From: Candidatus Rokubacteria bacterium RIFCSPLOWO2_02_FULL_72_37
Lineage (GTDB): Bacteria > Methylomirabilota > Methylomirabilia > Rokubacteriales > CSP1-6
Assembly: GCA_001790315.1 (NCBI GenBank)
Contig: MGCE01000093.1
Coordinates: 1-7,007, forward strand
Reading direction: 5' to 3'
Length of the DNA: 7,007 nucleotides
Position numbers and translations under genes: made by a program. The notes beneath the pieces are model-generated. The model saw only the letters and a program-made list of their open reading frames with translations, searched no databases and was not told the origin of the DNA. This document shows positions 1 to 6,201 of the stretch, one piece after another. Numbering within the stretch: position 1 is the first letter of the stretch; the number at the start of each line of letters is the position of its first letter.

Positions 1-1
1 G

Positions 2-193
2 GAGCCGGGCCGCCAGCCGCGCGCGGGGGGAGGAGTCGCCAGGACCACGCGGCACGCGTGCGCTGCCCCGTCGCGGCTGGGCTCCGTCCGGGCGCGTGCC
101 TCCCGCCGCCACGTGGCGGGAACGGGTCTGGCCGACCCCTCCCCCCGCGCGCGGCTGGCGGCCCGGCTCCACGGGCGGCGGGGCTCGACGTGA
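2..193 (+). CDS. Possible C-terminal end of an upstream operon gene, unrecognised
   Basis: This is an open frame entering from the left edge and ending in TGA at 191-193. That stop overlaps the GTG start of the next gene (190-192), the same GTGA/ATGA arrangement seen at most later junctions in the operon. By hand count about 90% of its codons end in G or C. Against it, its second codon positions are also very GC-rich, so the 63-residue product is mostly Arg, Ala, Gly, Pro and Ser, and I recognise no family or motif in it. The other two forward frames are also open here, as expected at this GC content. It could equally be a non-coding leader. The only positive arguments are the overlap and the third-position bias. 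Confidence 0.28.
   Translation, partial: EPGRQPRAGGGVARTTRHACAAPSRLGSVRARASRRHVAGTGLADPSPRARLAARLHGRRGST
106..119. repeat. 14-bp perfect palindrome with CACGTG core
   Basis: CCGCCACGTGGCGG is its own reverse complement, centred between 112 and 113, about 70 bases upstream of the first confident start. It could be a dimeric-regulator site or a small hairpin. At this base composition I estimate that one or two perfect 14-bp palindromes are expected by chance in 7 kb, so its position upstream of the operon genes is the only reason to list it. Confidence 0.2.
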
Positions 194-1446
194 CGCCGGG
201 AACGGCCCACCAGCCCGTGCGGATCGGCCTCGTCATCAGCGTGCCCGTGTTCGAGGACTTCTATCCGCGGCACGGCGTCTCGCGCGAGGACTACCTGGCC
301 CGGTACGACAGCGACTGGATCTGCTACTACACGCGGCTGCTCGTCCGCGCGGGCTTCGAGCTCACGTGGTACCTCTTCTCGCGCGCCGTCGCCCGCGCGG
401 AGACGCACCGGCACGCGCCCACGGGCGCCCGCGTCCGCTTCCTGCCCGCGTCGCCCCTCTACAACTGGTGGACGGTGCGCCTGCCCTGGATCCACCACTT
501 CTCCCTCCACCTGGCGACGCTGTCGCGAGGCTTCCTGCACGAGCTGCGCGCCGACCCCCCCGAGCTGCTCTACGTGCAGGACTACGAGTCGGGCCGGTTC
601 GACGTCGTGAGCCTCCTCGCCGCGCGGCTCGGCATCCCGGTCGTGGGGCAGTTCCACGGCGGCCACTCGCCGGCGCGCTGGCCGCTCCGGGCGCTCCGGC
701 GCTGGGCGCTCCGGCGCGCCGCGCTGATCCTCTCGCCGAACACCGACGAGCACCGGCGCGTCTGCGGCACGCACGGGCTGTCCGGCGCGCGGGCGCAGCT
801 CTTCCCGAACCCCGTGCCGGTCTTCGCCGTCCCCGACCGCGAGGGCGCCGAGGTGAAGCGGGAGGCCGGCATCCCCCGCGCGCACCGCTACGTGCTGTTC
901 CTCGGGCGCCTCGACGCCAACAAGGGCGTCGACCTCCTGCTCGCCGCGCACCGCGAGCTGGCGAGGCGGTTCCCCGACCTGCACCTCGTCGTCGCCGGCG
1001 ACGGTCCGGACCTCGAGGCCCTCCGGCGGGCCGCCGAGGGGCTGCCGCGGGTGCACTTCCTCGGCTGGGTCGCCTCGCGCCCGCGTGTGCACGCGCTCCT
1101 CGGCGGCGCCGAGGCCGTGGCGTGCCCCTCGGGGGAGGAAGCGTTCTGCTACGTGGCGGCGGAGGCGATGACGGCGGCGCGCCCGGTCGTCGCCAGCGCG
1201 GTGGGCGGGCTGAAGGATCTGGTGCTGGACGGGGTCACGGGCTCGCTGATCCCCCCGCGCGATCCGGCCGCGCTCAGCGCGGCGCTCGCGCGGCTGGTCG
1301 ACGACCCGGCGGCGTCGGCCCGGATGGGCGCCGCCGGCCGTGCCCGGATCGAGCGCGAGTTCGCCGAGGACGTGCTGGTGCCCCGGCTCGTCGCGCTCCT
1401 GCACCGCGCGGCGGGACGCGCGCGCCGCGCGTGCGAGCCGGCATGA
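190..1446 (+). CDS. GT4-family glycosyltransferase (GT-B fold) with atypical N-terminal domain
   Basis: Predicted cytoplasmic retaining glycosyltransferase of 418 residues, transferring a sugar from a nucleotide-sugar donor to a glycan or lipid-linked acceptor. The C-terminal half is clearly GT4: LFLGRLDANKG at about 236-246, the VVAGDGPD loop at 267-274, and the E-x7-E donor-site motif formed by E317 and E325 in EEAFCYVAAEAM, followed by GG(L)KD and a DGVTG turn. The N-terminal acceptor domain lacks the usual glycine-rich GG-x-E-x-H loop; it has FEDFYPRHGVS (21-31), an aromatic DSDWICYYTRLL stretch (40-51) and YNWW (91-94). GTG 190 was chosen because the upstream extension to 58 is compositionally unlike a GT, and because 190 overlaps a preceding stop. 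GTG 217, just before RIGLVIS, is the alternative. The stop overlaps the next start by 4 bases. Donor and acceptor cannot be told from sequence. Confidence 0.9.
   Translation: MTPGTAHQPVRIGLVISVPVFEDFYPRHGVSREDYLARYDSDWICYYTRLLVRAGFELTWYLFSRAVARAETHRHAPTGARVRFLPASPLYNWWTVRLPWIHHFSLHLATLSRGFLHELRADPPELLYVQDYESGRFDVVSLLAARLGIPVVGQFHGGHSPARWPLRALRRWALRRAALILSPNTDEHRRVCGTHGLSGARAQLFPNPVPVFAVPDREGAEVKREAGIPRAHRYVLFLGRLDANKGVDLLLAAHRELARRFPDLHLVVAGDGPDLEALRRAAEGLPRVHFLGWVASRPRVHALLGGAEAVACPSGEEAFCYVAAEAMTAARPVVASAVGGLKDLVLDGVTGSLIPPRDPAALSAALARLVDDPAASARMGAAGRARIEREFAEDVLVPRLVALLHRAAGRARRACEPA
689..718 (+). repeat. Tandem 15-bp direct repeat inside the first GT4 gene
   Basis: GGGCGCTCCGGCGCT (689-703) is followed directly by a copy differing only at the last base (704-718), with a further partial copy just upstream. 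It lies in frame-preserving register and encodes the repeated ALRRW-ALRRA segment at residues about 168-177, a basic helix in the linker region of the N-terminal domain. It looks like a small in-frame duplication in GC-rich coding DNA. Confidence 0.55.
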
Positions 1447-2339
1447 GCGCCCGGCCGGTGCTCGTCTCGGTCGTGGTTCCGACGCACAACCGGGAGGCGT
1501 TGCTCGCCGACTGCCTGGCGTCGCTGCGCCGCCAGGACTATCCGCCCGAGGCGTTCGAGATCGTCGTCGTCGACGACGGCTCGACGGACGCGACGCCGGC
1601 GGTGGTCGGCCGGCTCCTGGAGGGCGGCCCGCCCGCCGTGCGCTATCTCCGGCAGGAGGCGCGAGGGCCCAACGCGGCGCGGAACGCCGGCATCGGGCTC
1701 GCGGGAGGGGACCCGATCTGCCTGATCGACGACGACGTCGAGGCGCCGCCTGGGTGGCTCGGCGCGCTCGTGCAGGGCCTGTTGCGCCATCCGGAAGCCG
1801 GCGCGGCCGGCGGCCGGATCCGCCTCCGGCTCGAGGGCAGGGCGCCCCGCCGGTGCGGGCGGGAGCCCTGGGTCGGCGAGGCCGAGTTCGATCCCGCCCC
1901 CGGCGAGCAGGTCGTGCGCGAGGTCATCAGCGCGAACATGGCGATCCGCCGGTGGGCCCTGCGCGCCGTCGGAGGGTTCGACGAGAGCCTGCCCCTCTAC
2001 GGCGACGAGATCGAGTGGCAGCGCCGTCTCGGCGCCGCGGGCCACCCGATCGTCTACGTGCCCACCGCCGCGCTCTGGCACCGCCGCGCCGCCGACGACC
2101 TCCGGAAGGCGCGCCTCCTGCGCCGCTACGTGCGGCGGGGCGCCGGCCACGTCGCGCTCGCGCGTCGGCTCGGCGACCGCGTCTCCGCGGGCGCGGCGCT
2201 CCGGCGGCTCGTCCTCTCGCTGGCCCACGCGGTCCGCCGCGGCTGCTTCCTCGGCCTGCTCGTCGGCGCACAGCAGGCGGGGATCCTGCTGGCCCTCACG
2301 CGCGAGCGTCTCGGGCGCGGACGGCGCACGCCACCATGA
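1443..2339 (+). CDS. GT2-family glycosyltransferase (GT-A fold)
   Basis: Predicted inverting glycosyltransferase of 298 residues, adding a sugar from a nucleotide-diphosphate donor in the cytoplasm or at the inner membrane face. Family marks in order: SVVVPTHNRE (9-18) at the first strand; EIVVVDDGSTDAT (39-51) for nucleotide binding; GPNAARNAGI (75-84); the metal-binding acidic cluster IDDDVEAPPGWL (95-106); SANMAIRR (163-170); GGFDESLPLYGDEIEWQRRL (177-196), where the GDE-x-EW segment corresponds to the usual ED-x-EL catalytic-base motif. A moderately hydrophobic stretch near 266-287 may rest on the membrane; there is no clear set of transmembrane helices. ATG 1443 overlaps the stop of the previous gene (ATGA), with no strong Shine-Dalgarno ahead of it, so translation is probably coupled. 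The rhamnosyl-, galactosyl- or other specificity is not readable. Confidence 0.9.
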   Translation: MSARPVLVSVVVPTHNREALLADCLASLRRQDYPPEAFEIVVVDDGSTDATPAVVGRLLEGGPPAVRYLRQEARGPNAARNAGIGLAGGDPICLIDDDVEAPPGWLGALVQGLLRHPEAGAAGGRIRLRLEGRAPRRCGREPWVGEAEFDPAPGEQVVREVISANMAIRRWALRAVGGFDESLPLYGDEIEWQRRLGAAGHPIVYVPTAALWHRRAADDLRKARLLRRYVRRGAGHVALARRLGDRVSAGAALRRLVLSLAHAVRRGCFLGLLVGAQQAGILLALTRERLGRGRRTPP

Positions 2340-3607
2340 CCGGCGAGCCCGACCTCTCGGTGGTCGTTCCCGCGCTCGACGAGGGCGCGTCCATCGGCGA
2401 GCTGGTCCGCAAGGTGGCGGCCCAGGCGGAGCGGCACCATCTCGCCGTCGAGATCCTGGTCGTCGACGGCGGCTCGACCGACGACACGCGCCGGTGGGCG
2501 CGCGCCGCGGGCGCGCGGGTCCTGGCGCAGCCGGGCCGCGGCTACGCGGACGCCCTCCGCGCGGGCCTGCGGGCGGCGGCGGGCCGCTTCGTCCTGACCA
2601 TGGACGGCGATGACTCCCACGACCCGGATTTCATCGACGCCCTGTGGGCGCGCCGCGAGGCGGCCGAGCTCGTGATCGCCTCGCGCTACGTGCCCGGCGC
2701 CCACGCCCTGATGCCGCGGTCGCGACGGCTGCTGAGCCACGTCCTCAACGGCGCGACCCGCTGGATCCTGTCCTTGCCGGTGCGCGACGTGTCGAGCGGC
2801 TACCGGCTGTACCGGCGCGCCGTGCTCGCGGGGATCGCGACGCACGCGACCCACTTCGACGTGCTCATCGAGCTCGTGACCCGGATCCACGCCGGGGGCT
2901 GGCGAGTCGAGGAGGTGCCGTTCCACTACCGGCCCCGGCGCGGGGGCCGTTCCCACGCCTCGCTCCTGCGCTTCGGCGTCTCGTACGCCCGGACGCTCCT
3001 GCGCATGTGGGCCCACCGCAACTCGCTCGAGTCCGCGGACTACGACGATCGCGCGTTCTCCTCGCGCATCCCGCTGCAACGCTGGTGGCAGCGGCGGCGC
3101 TACGCGATCGTGCTCGCGCTGCTCGGTCGCGCCGAGCGCGTGCTCGACGTGGGCTGCGGCTCGTCGAAGATCCTCGAGGCGCTGCCGCACGCCGTCGGCC
3201 TCGACCTGCGCTTCGAACCGCTGCGCTTCAGGCGGCGCACCAACCGGTGGCTGGTGCAGGGGGGCGTGCAGGCCCTGCCGTTCCGGGACCGCGCGTTCGA
3301 CGCCGTCATCTGCTCCGAGGTGCTCGAGCACGCGCCGTACGATCCGCGGATCTTCACGGAGCTCCGGCGCGTCCTCGAGGCCGACGGCGTGCTCGTCCTC
3401 GGCACCCCGGACTACGGCCGCTGGCAGTGGCGCTGGATCGAATGGTGGTACACGCGGCTCCTGCCCGGCGCCCACGGGCACGAGCACGTCGAGCGGTACA
3501 CCGAGGCGTCGCTCCGTGCGCGGCTGGCGGCGTTCGGATTCCGCGTGCTCGAGGCGCGCTCGATCTGCCGGGCCGAGCTGATCCTCAGGTGCGCGAGGGG
3601 CGGATGA
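2336..3607 (+). CDS. Bifunctional DPM1-like GT2 glycosyltransferase / class I SAM-dependent methyltransferase
   Basis: A 423-residue two-domain protein. Residues about 5-230 are a GT2 domain of the dolichyl/polyprenyl-phosphate sugar synthase type: VVVPALDEG (9-17), EILVVDGGSTDDT (39-51), RGYADALRAG (68-77), the D-x-D at D90-G-D92 in TMDGDDSHDPDF, SSGYRLYRR (153-161) and VEEVPFHYRPR (191-201). Residues about 265-423 are a class I methyltransferase: motif I VLDVGCGSS (269-277), acidic D290 after the second strand, LPFRDRAFDAVICSEVLEH (314-332), RRVLEADGVLVLGTPD (344-359). No hydrophobic membrane anchor separates them; a basic linker rich in Arg/Trp (244-256) does. Known family behaviour suggests the GT half makes polyprenyl-P-sugar and the methyltransferase O- or N-methylates a sugar or terminal group; the actual substrates are inference. 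ATG 2336 overlaps the previous stop, and its own stop overlaps the next start. Fusions of this type are known in bacteria, so a frameshift join is unlikely. Confidence 0.9.
   Translation: MTGEPDLSVVVPALDEGASIGELVRKVAAQAERHHLAVEILVVDGGSTDDTRRWARAAGARVLAQPGRGYADALRAGLRAAAGRFVLTMDGDDSHDPDFIDALWARREAAELVIASRYVPGAHALMPRSRRLLSHVLNGATRWILSLPVRDVSSGYRLYRRAVLAGIATHATHFDVLIELVTRIHAGGWRVEEVPFHYRPRRGGRSHASLLRFGVSYARTLLRMWAHRNSLESADYDDRAFSSRIPLQRWWQRRRYAIVLALLGRAERVLDVGCGSSKILEALPHAVGLDLRFEPLRFRRRTNRWLVQGGVQALPFRDRAFDAVICSEVLEHAPYDPRIFTELRRVLEADGVLVLGTPDYGRWQWRWIEWWYTRLLPGAHGHEHVERYTEASLRARLAAFGFRVLEARSICRAELILRCARGG
3595..3598 (+). promoter_or_regulatory. Ribosome binding site for the GT-C gene
   Basis: GAGG within a GAGGGG run, 5 bases ahead of ATG 3604. 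It supports that start, which otherwise rests on the 4-base overlap with the preceding stop and on the membrane segment beginning directly after it. Confidence 0.5.
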
Positions 3608-5115
3608 CCTGGCGCGGGTGGCTCGGGGCCGTCCTGGTCGTCGCGCTGGGGCTCCGTCTCGTCTTCTTCGGCGGGCTGCTGGGCTGGGACGACGTCGAGT
3701 ACGCGGAGGCCGCGCGCCGGCTCCTCGCGGGCGACCTGGCGCCCCGCTCGATGTTCGACATGCGGTACGGCGTCGTGCTGCCGCTCGCCGCCACCCAGGC
3801 GCTCTTCGGCGCCGGCGAGCACGCCGCGGCTCTCGTGCCCCTGGCCTACTCGGCGCTCGAGATCGTCCTCGGCGGCGCGCTCGGCGCCCTGCTCGGCGGC
3901 CCGGCGATCGGGCTGGCGGCGGCCGTCGTGCTCGGCGTGCTCCCGCTCTCGGTCATCGCCGCGACCGACGTGCACGCCGACCTCCCGGCGGGCGTCCTGA
4001 TGGCGCTCGCGATGTACGCGGTGCTCCGCGCCGACGCGGCCAGCCGGCGCCGGGGCCGCTGGCTCGCCACCGCGGGCCTGGCGCTCGGGCTCGCGTACGT
4101 CACGAAGGAGGTGGCGCTCGTGCTGGTCCTCGTCCTGGCCGCGCGGGTGATCGTGCTCCGCCGCAGAGCGACGGGCTACGCGTGGCTCGCCGCGGGCTTC
4201 CTCGCCGTCGTGCTCCTCGACCTGGGGGCCTCGCTCTGGCGGGCCGGCGATCCCCTCGTCCGTCACGCGCCCGCGCTCGCCGACCTGCACACCGGGCACA
4301 TGCGGACATCGCCCGCGTCGTATCGCTGGATGCTCGCGTACCCGGCGATGCTCCTGCTGCCGTGGTCCGGCTCCTTCGGCTACTTCGCCGGCGTGTTCTA
4401 CCTCGCGCTCGGGGGCGCCGCCTGGGGGCTCCGGACCGGGGAGCGGGCGGTCGCCGACCTCGTCGTCTGGTGGCTCGCGGCGCTGCTCGCGTTCAACTTC
4501 GCGCCGCTCGACTGGACGCTGACGCGGCCCCTCTTCTTCCACTTCGCGCGCACGCTCCACCCGCTCGCGATCCCGCTGGCGGTGACGGCCGCCTTCGCGC
4601 TCGTCCGCGCGCTCGGCGCGCGACCGGCGGCGCAGGCCGCGGTCGCCGCCGCCGTCCTGGCGCTCGCCGGCGCGGGGATCGTCCGCACGCACGCCGACTA
4701 TCGGACCTGGGCCGCCGCCGCCCGTCAGGCGGCCGACGTGATCCGCCGCGAACCGGCCGGCACGGTCGTCGTGGCCGATCGGACGAGCGCCGCTCAGCTG
4801 CGGACGCTCCTGCCCGCGCGGCGCACGCGCATCGTCGGGTTCGATCGCTGGCCGTCGGCCGCAGCCGGTGCCGGGCCGATCCTGCTCCTGCGCGACCCCG
4901 CGCGGCTCCCGAGCGACCAGGCGCACGGGATCGCGGTGCCCGCCGAAGTGCTCGAGCCGCCGGCGCGCTGGGAGCGCGTCGGCGAGTTCGCGCGGCCCGC
5001 GGCCCGAAGCCTGCGCGCCACCGTGCGGGGCTGGCTCGGGCACGGCGATGCCCCCACGCCGCCGGAGCGGGTGACGCTCTGGCGGCTCCCCGCGCGGGCC
5101 GGAACCGGAGGCTGA
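3604..5115 (+). CDS. GT-C/GT39-like multi-spanning membrane glycosyltransferase
   Basis: A 503-residue integral membrane protein of the broad ArnT/PMT-like GT-C class, which uses polyprenyl-phosphate sugars to glycosylate lipids, glycans or proteins on the outer face of the cytoplasmic membrane. Hydrophobic segments lie at about 6-27, 55-72, 77-98, 101-119, 127-142, 154-167, 170-188, 191-210, 243-275, 284-300, 318-336 and 343-361. The first loop carries the acidic pair D29-D30 in GWDDVEYAEAARRLLAG, matching the conserved catalytic acidic loop of this class; TDVHAD (121-126) and the KE pair at 168-169 are also typical positions. After the last helix, about 140 residues (362-503) form a soluble tail with an alternating strand/helix look (TVVVADRTSAAQL, ILLLRDPARL). 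Start ATG 3604 overlaps the previous stop and is followed at once by the first helix. Its position directly after a lipid-P-sugar synthase suggests that enzyme makes its donor. Sugar and acceptor are unknown. Confidence 0.85.
   Translation: MTWRGWLGAVLVVALGLRLVFFGGLLGWDDVEYAEAARRLLAGDLAPRSMFDMRYGVVLPLAATQALFGAGEHAAALVPLAYSALEIVLGGALGALLGGPAIGLAAAVVLGVLPLSVIAATDVHADLPAGVLMALAMYAVLRADAASRRRGRWLATAGLALGLAYVTKEVALVLVLVLAARVIVLRRRATGYAWLAAGFLAVVLLDLGASLWRAGDPLVRHAPALADLHTGHMRTSPASYRWMLAYPAMLLLPWSGSFGYFAGVFYLALGGAAWGLRTGERAVADLVVWWLAALLAFNFAPLDWTLTRPLFFHFARTLHPLAIPLAVTAAFALVRALGARPAAQAAVAAAVLALAGAGIVRTHADYRTWAAAARQAADVIRREPAGTVVVADRTSAAQLRTLLPARRTRIVGFDRWPSAAAGAGPILLLRDPARLPSDQAHGIAVPAEVLEPPARWERVGEFARPAARSLRATVRGWLGHGDAPTPPERVTLWRLPARAGTGG
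5107..5111 (+). promoter_or_regulatory. Strong Shine-Dalgarno for the second GT4 gene
   Basis: GGAGG, 7 bases ahead of GTG 5119, straddling the end of the GT-C gene. It fixes the start at GTG 5119 and is the best ribosome binding site in the window, at the only junction in the operon that is not a stop-start overlap. Confidence 0.8.
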
Positions 5116-5118
5116 GGC

Positions 5119-6201
5119 GTGCGGATCGCGTTCGACGCGCGGGGCCTCGAGCGCAACCCGACGGGCGCCGGCAAGGCGTTCGCCTTTCTGCTGCGCCGGC
5201 TCCGTGCCGACTTCGGCCACCACGAGTACGTGCTGCTCGCGCCGCGCGCGCCGCGGGCGTGGCGCCTGCCGCGCCAGCTCGCCTGGGAGCAGGTGGAGCT
5301 GCCGTGGCGCGCGCTCCGGGCACGGTCCGACGTGCTGCATGTCGTCGCCGGGACCTCGGCGCCGCTCGTGCGCGGCAGCCGGCTCGTGATGACCGTGCAC
5401 GATCTCGGGCCGACGCGGCGGCCCGATCTCCTGCCCGACGCGCGCGGTCGGTGGTACTGGGGCCGGTTCGTGCCCCTGACGGCGCGGTTCGCCGACCGGG
5501 TCATCGTGCCGTCGCGCGCGACCATGCGCGATCTGATCGACCTCGTCGGCGTGCGCGAGGAGCGGATCCGCGTGATCCCGTGGGGGGTGCCGCTCGATCC
5601 CGCCGCCCTCCCCACCGAGGGCGACCTCGCGCGGGTCCGTGCCGCCCACGGGCTGCCCGCGCGCTACGTCCTCTACGTGGGCACGATCGACCGCCGGAAG
5701 GACTACCGCACGCTGCTCGAGGCGCTCGCGCGGCTCGAGCCCGGGCTCCACCTCGTCGTGGCGGGGACGCTGATCGCGGGGCGCACCGATTTCCCCGAGG
5801 CGGTCACGCGGCTCGGCCTGGGCGGGCGCGTGCGGGTCCTCGGCTATGTGCCCGAGCCGGACCTGCCGCCGCTCTACCGCGGCGCGGCGGCCTTCGTCTA
5901 CCCGTCGCTCCACGAGGGCTTCGGGCTGCCCGTGCTCGAGGCGATGGCGTGCGGCACGCCCGTCGTGACCTACAACACGACCTCGCTGCCCGAGGTGGCG
6001 GGCTCCGCCGCCCTGCTCCTGGACCCGCCCGTCACGGCCGAGGCGCTCGCGCACGCCGTGACGCGCGCCGCCGCCGACCCGGCCACGCGGGCCGCGCTCG
6101 TCGGCCGCGGCCTCGAGCACGTCAAGCGCTTCGACTGGCGCGTGACCGCCGCGCGCACGCTCGACGTGTACGAGTCCCTGGCGGCGAGCGGGACGCGGTG
6201 A
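5119..6201 (+). CDS. GT4-family glycosyltransferase (mannosyltransferase-like)
   Basis: Predicted cytoplasmic retaining glycosyltransferase of 360 residues, normal length for compact GT4 enzymes. It opens with MRIAFDARGLERNPTGAGK; this is the short N-terminus of the GT4 group that usually reads R-x-T-G-(I/V)-G-R-Y, here with GAGKA in place of the last part. MTVHDLGP (91-98) and FADRVIVPSRATMRDL (124-139) complete the acceptor domain. The donor domain shows VIPWGVPLD (152-160), YVLYVGTIDRRKDYRTLL (183-200), LHLVVAG (210-216), LGYVPEPDLPPLY (241-253), the E-x7-E motif E266/E274 in HEGFGLPVLEAMACGTP, and TSLPEVAG (288-295). This layout is common in mannosyltransferases of O-antigen and capsule loci, but the sugar is not proven by it. 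GTG 5119 sits behind a GGAGG ribosome site; the stop overlaps the next GTG (GTGA at 6198-6201). Confidence 0.92.
   Translation: MRIAFDARGLERNPTGAGKAFAFLLRRLRADFGHHEYVLLAPRAPRAWRLPRQLAWEQVELPWRALRARSDVLHVVAGTSAPLVRGSRLVMTVHDLGPTRRPDLLPDARGRWYWGRFVPLTARFADRVIVPSRATMRDLIDLVGVREERIRVIPWGVPLDPAALPTEGDLARVRAAHGLPARYVLYVGTIDRRKDYRTLLEALARLEPGLHLVVAGTLIAGRTDFPEAVTRLGLGGRVRVLGYVPEPDLPPLYRGAAAFVYPSLHEGFGLPVLEAMACGTPVVTYNTTSLPEVAGSAALLLDPPVTAEALAHAVTRAAADPATRAALVGRGLEHVKRFDWRVTAARTLDVYESLAASGTR

Noticed and set aside
58..189. Extension of the first GT4 gene upstream to ATG-like start at 58
   Set aside because: The extra 44 residues are Pro/Gly/Arg/Ala-rich and unlike a GT N-terminus, while GTG 190 gives a normal start shortly before the first strand and matches the overlap style of the operon.
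1149..2228. 359-codon minus-strand open frame
   Set aside because: It is opposite the first GT4 and the GT2 genes, which carry all catalytic motifs; its composition is typical of an antisense shadow.
2126..3487. 453-codon minus-strand open frame
   Set aside because: It is a shadow of the GT2-methyltransferase fusion, with no recognisable domain, no supporting ribosome site and biased composition.
5149..5178. Walker A-like NPTGAGKA near the N-terminus of the second GT4
   Set aside because: The residue after GK is Ala rather than Ser/Thr, and the position matches the glycine-rich acceptor loop of GT4 enzymes; the rest of the protein has no ATPase features.
3412..6120. 902-codon open frame on the minus strand
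   Set aside because: It lies opposite two complete, motif-bearing genes and parts of two more; its product is Arg/Gly/Glu/His-rich low-complexity text without domains. Long antisense frames are expected opposite G/C-ending codons.
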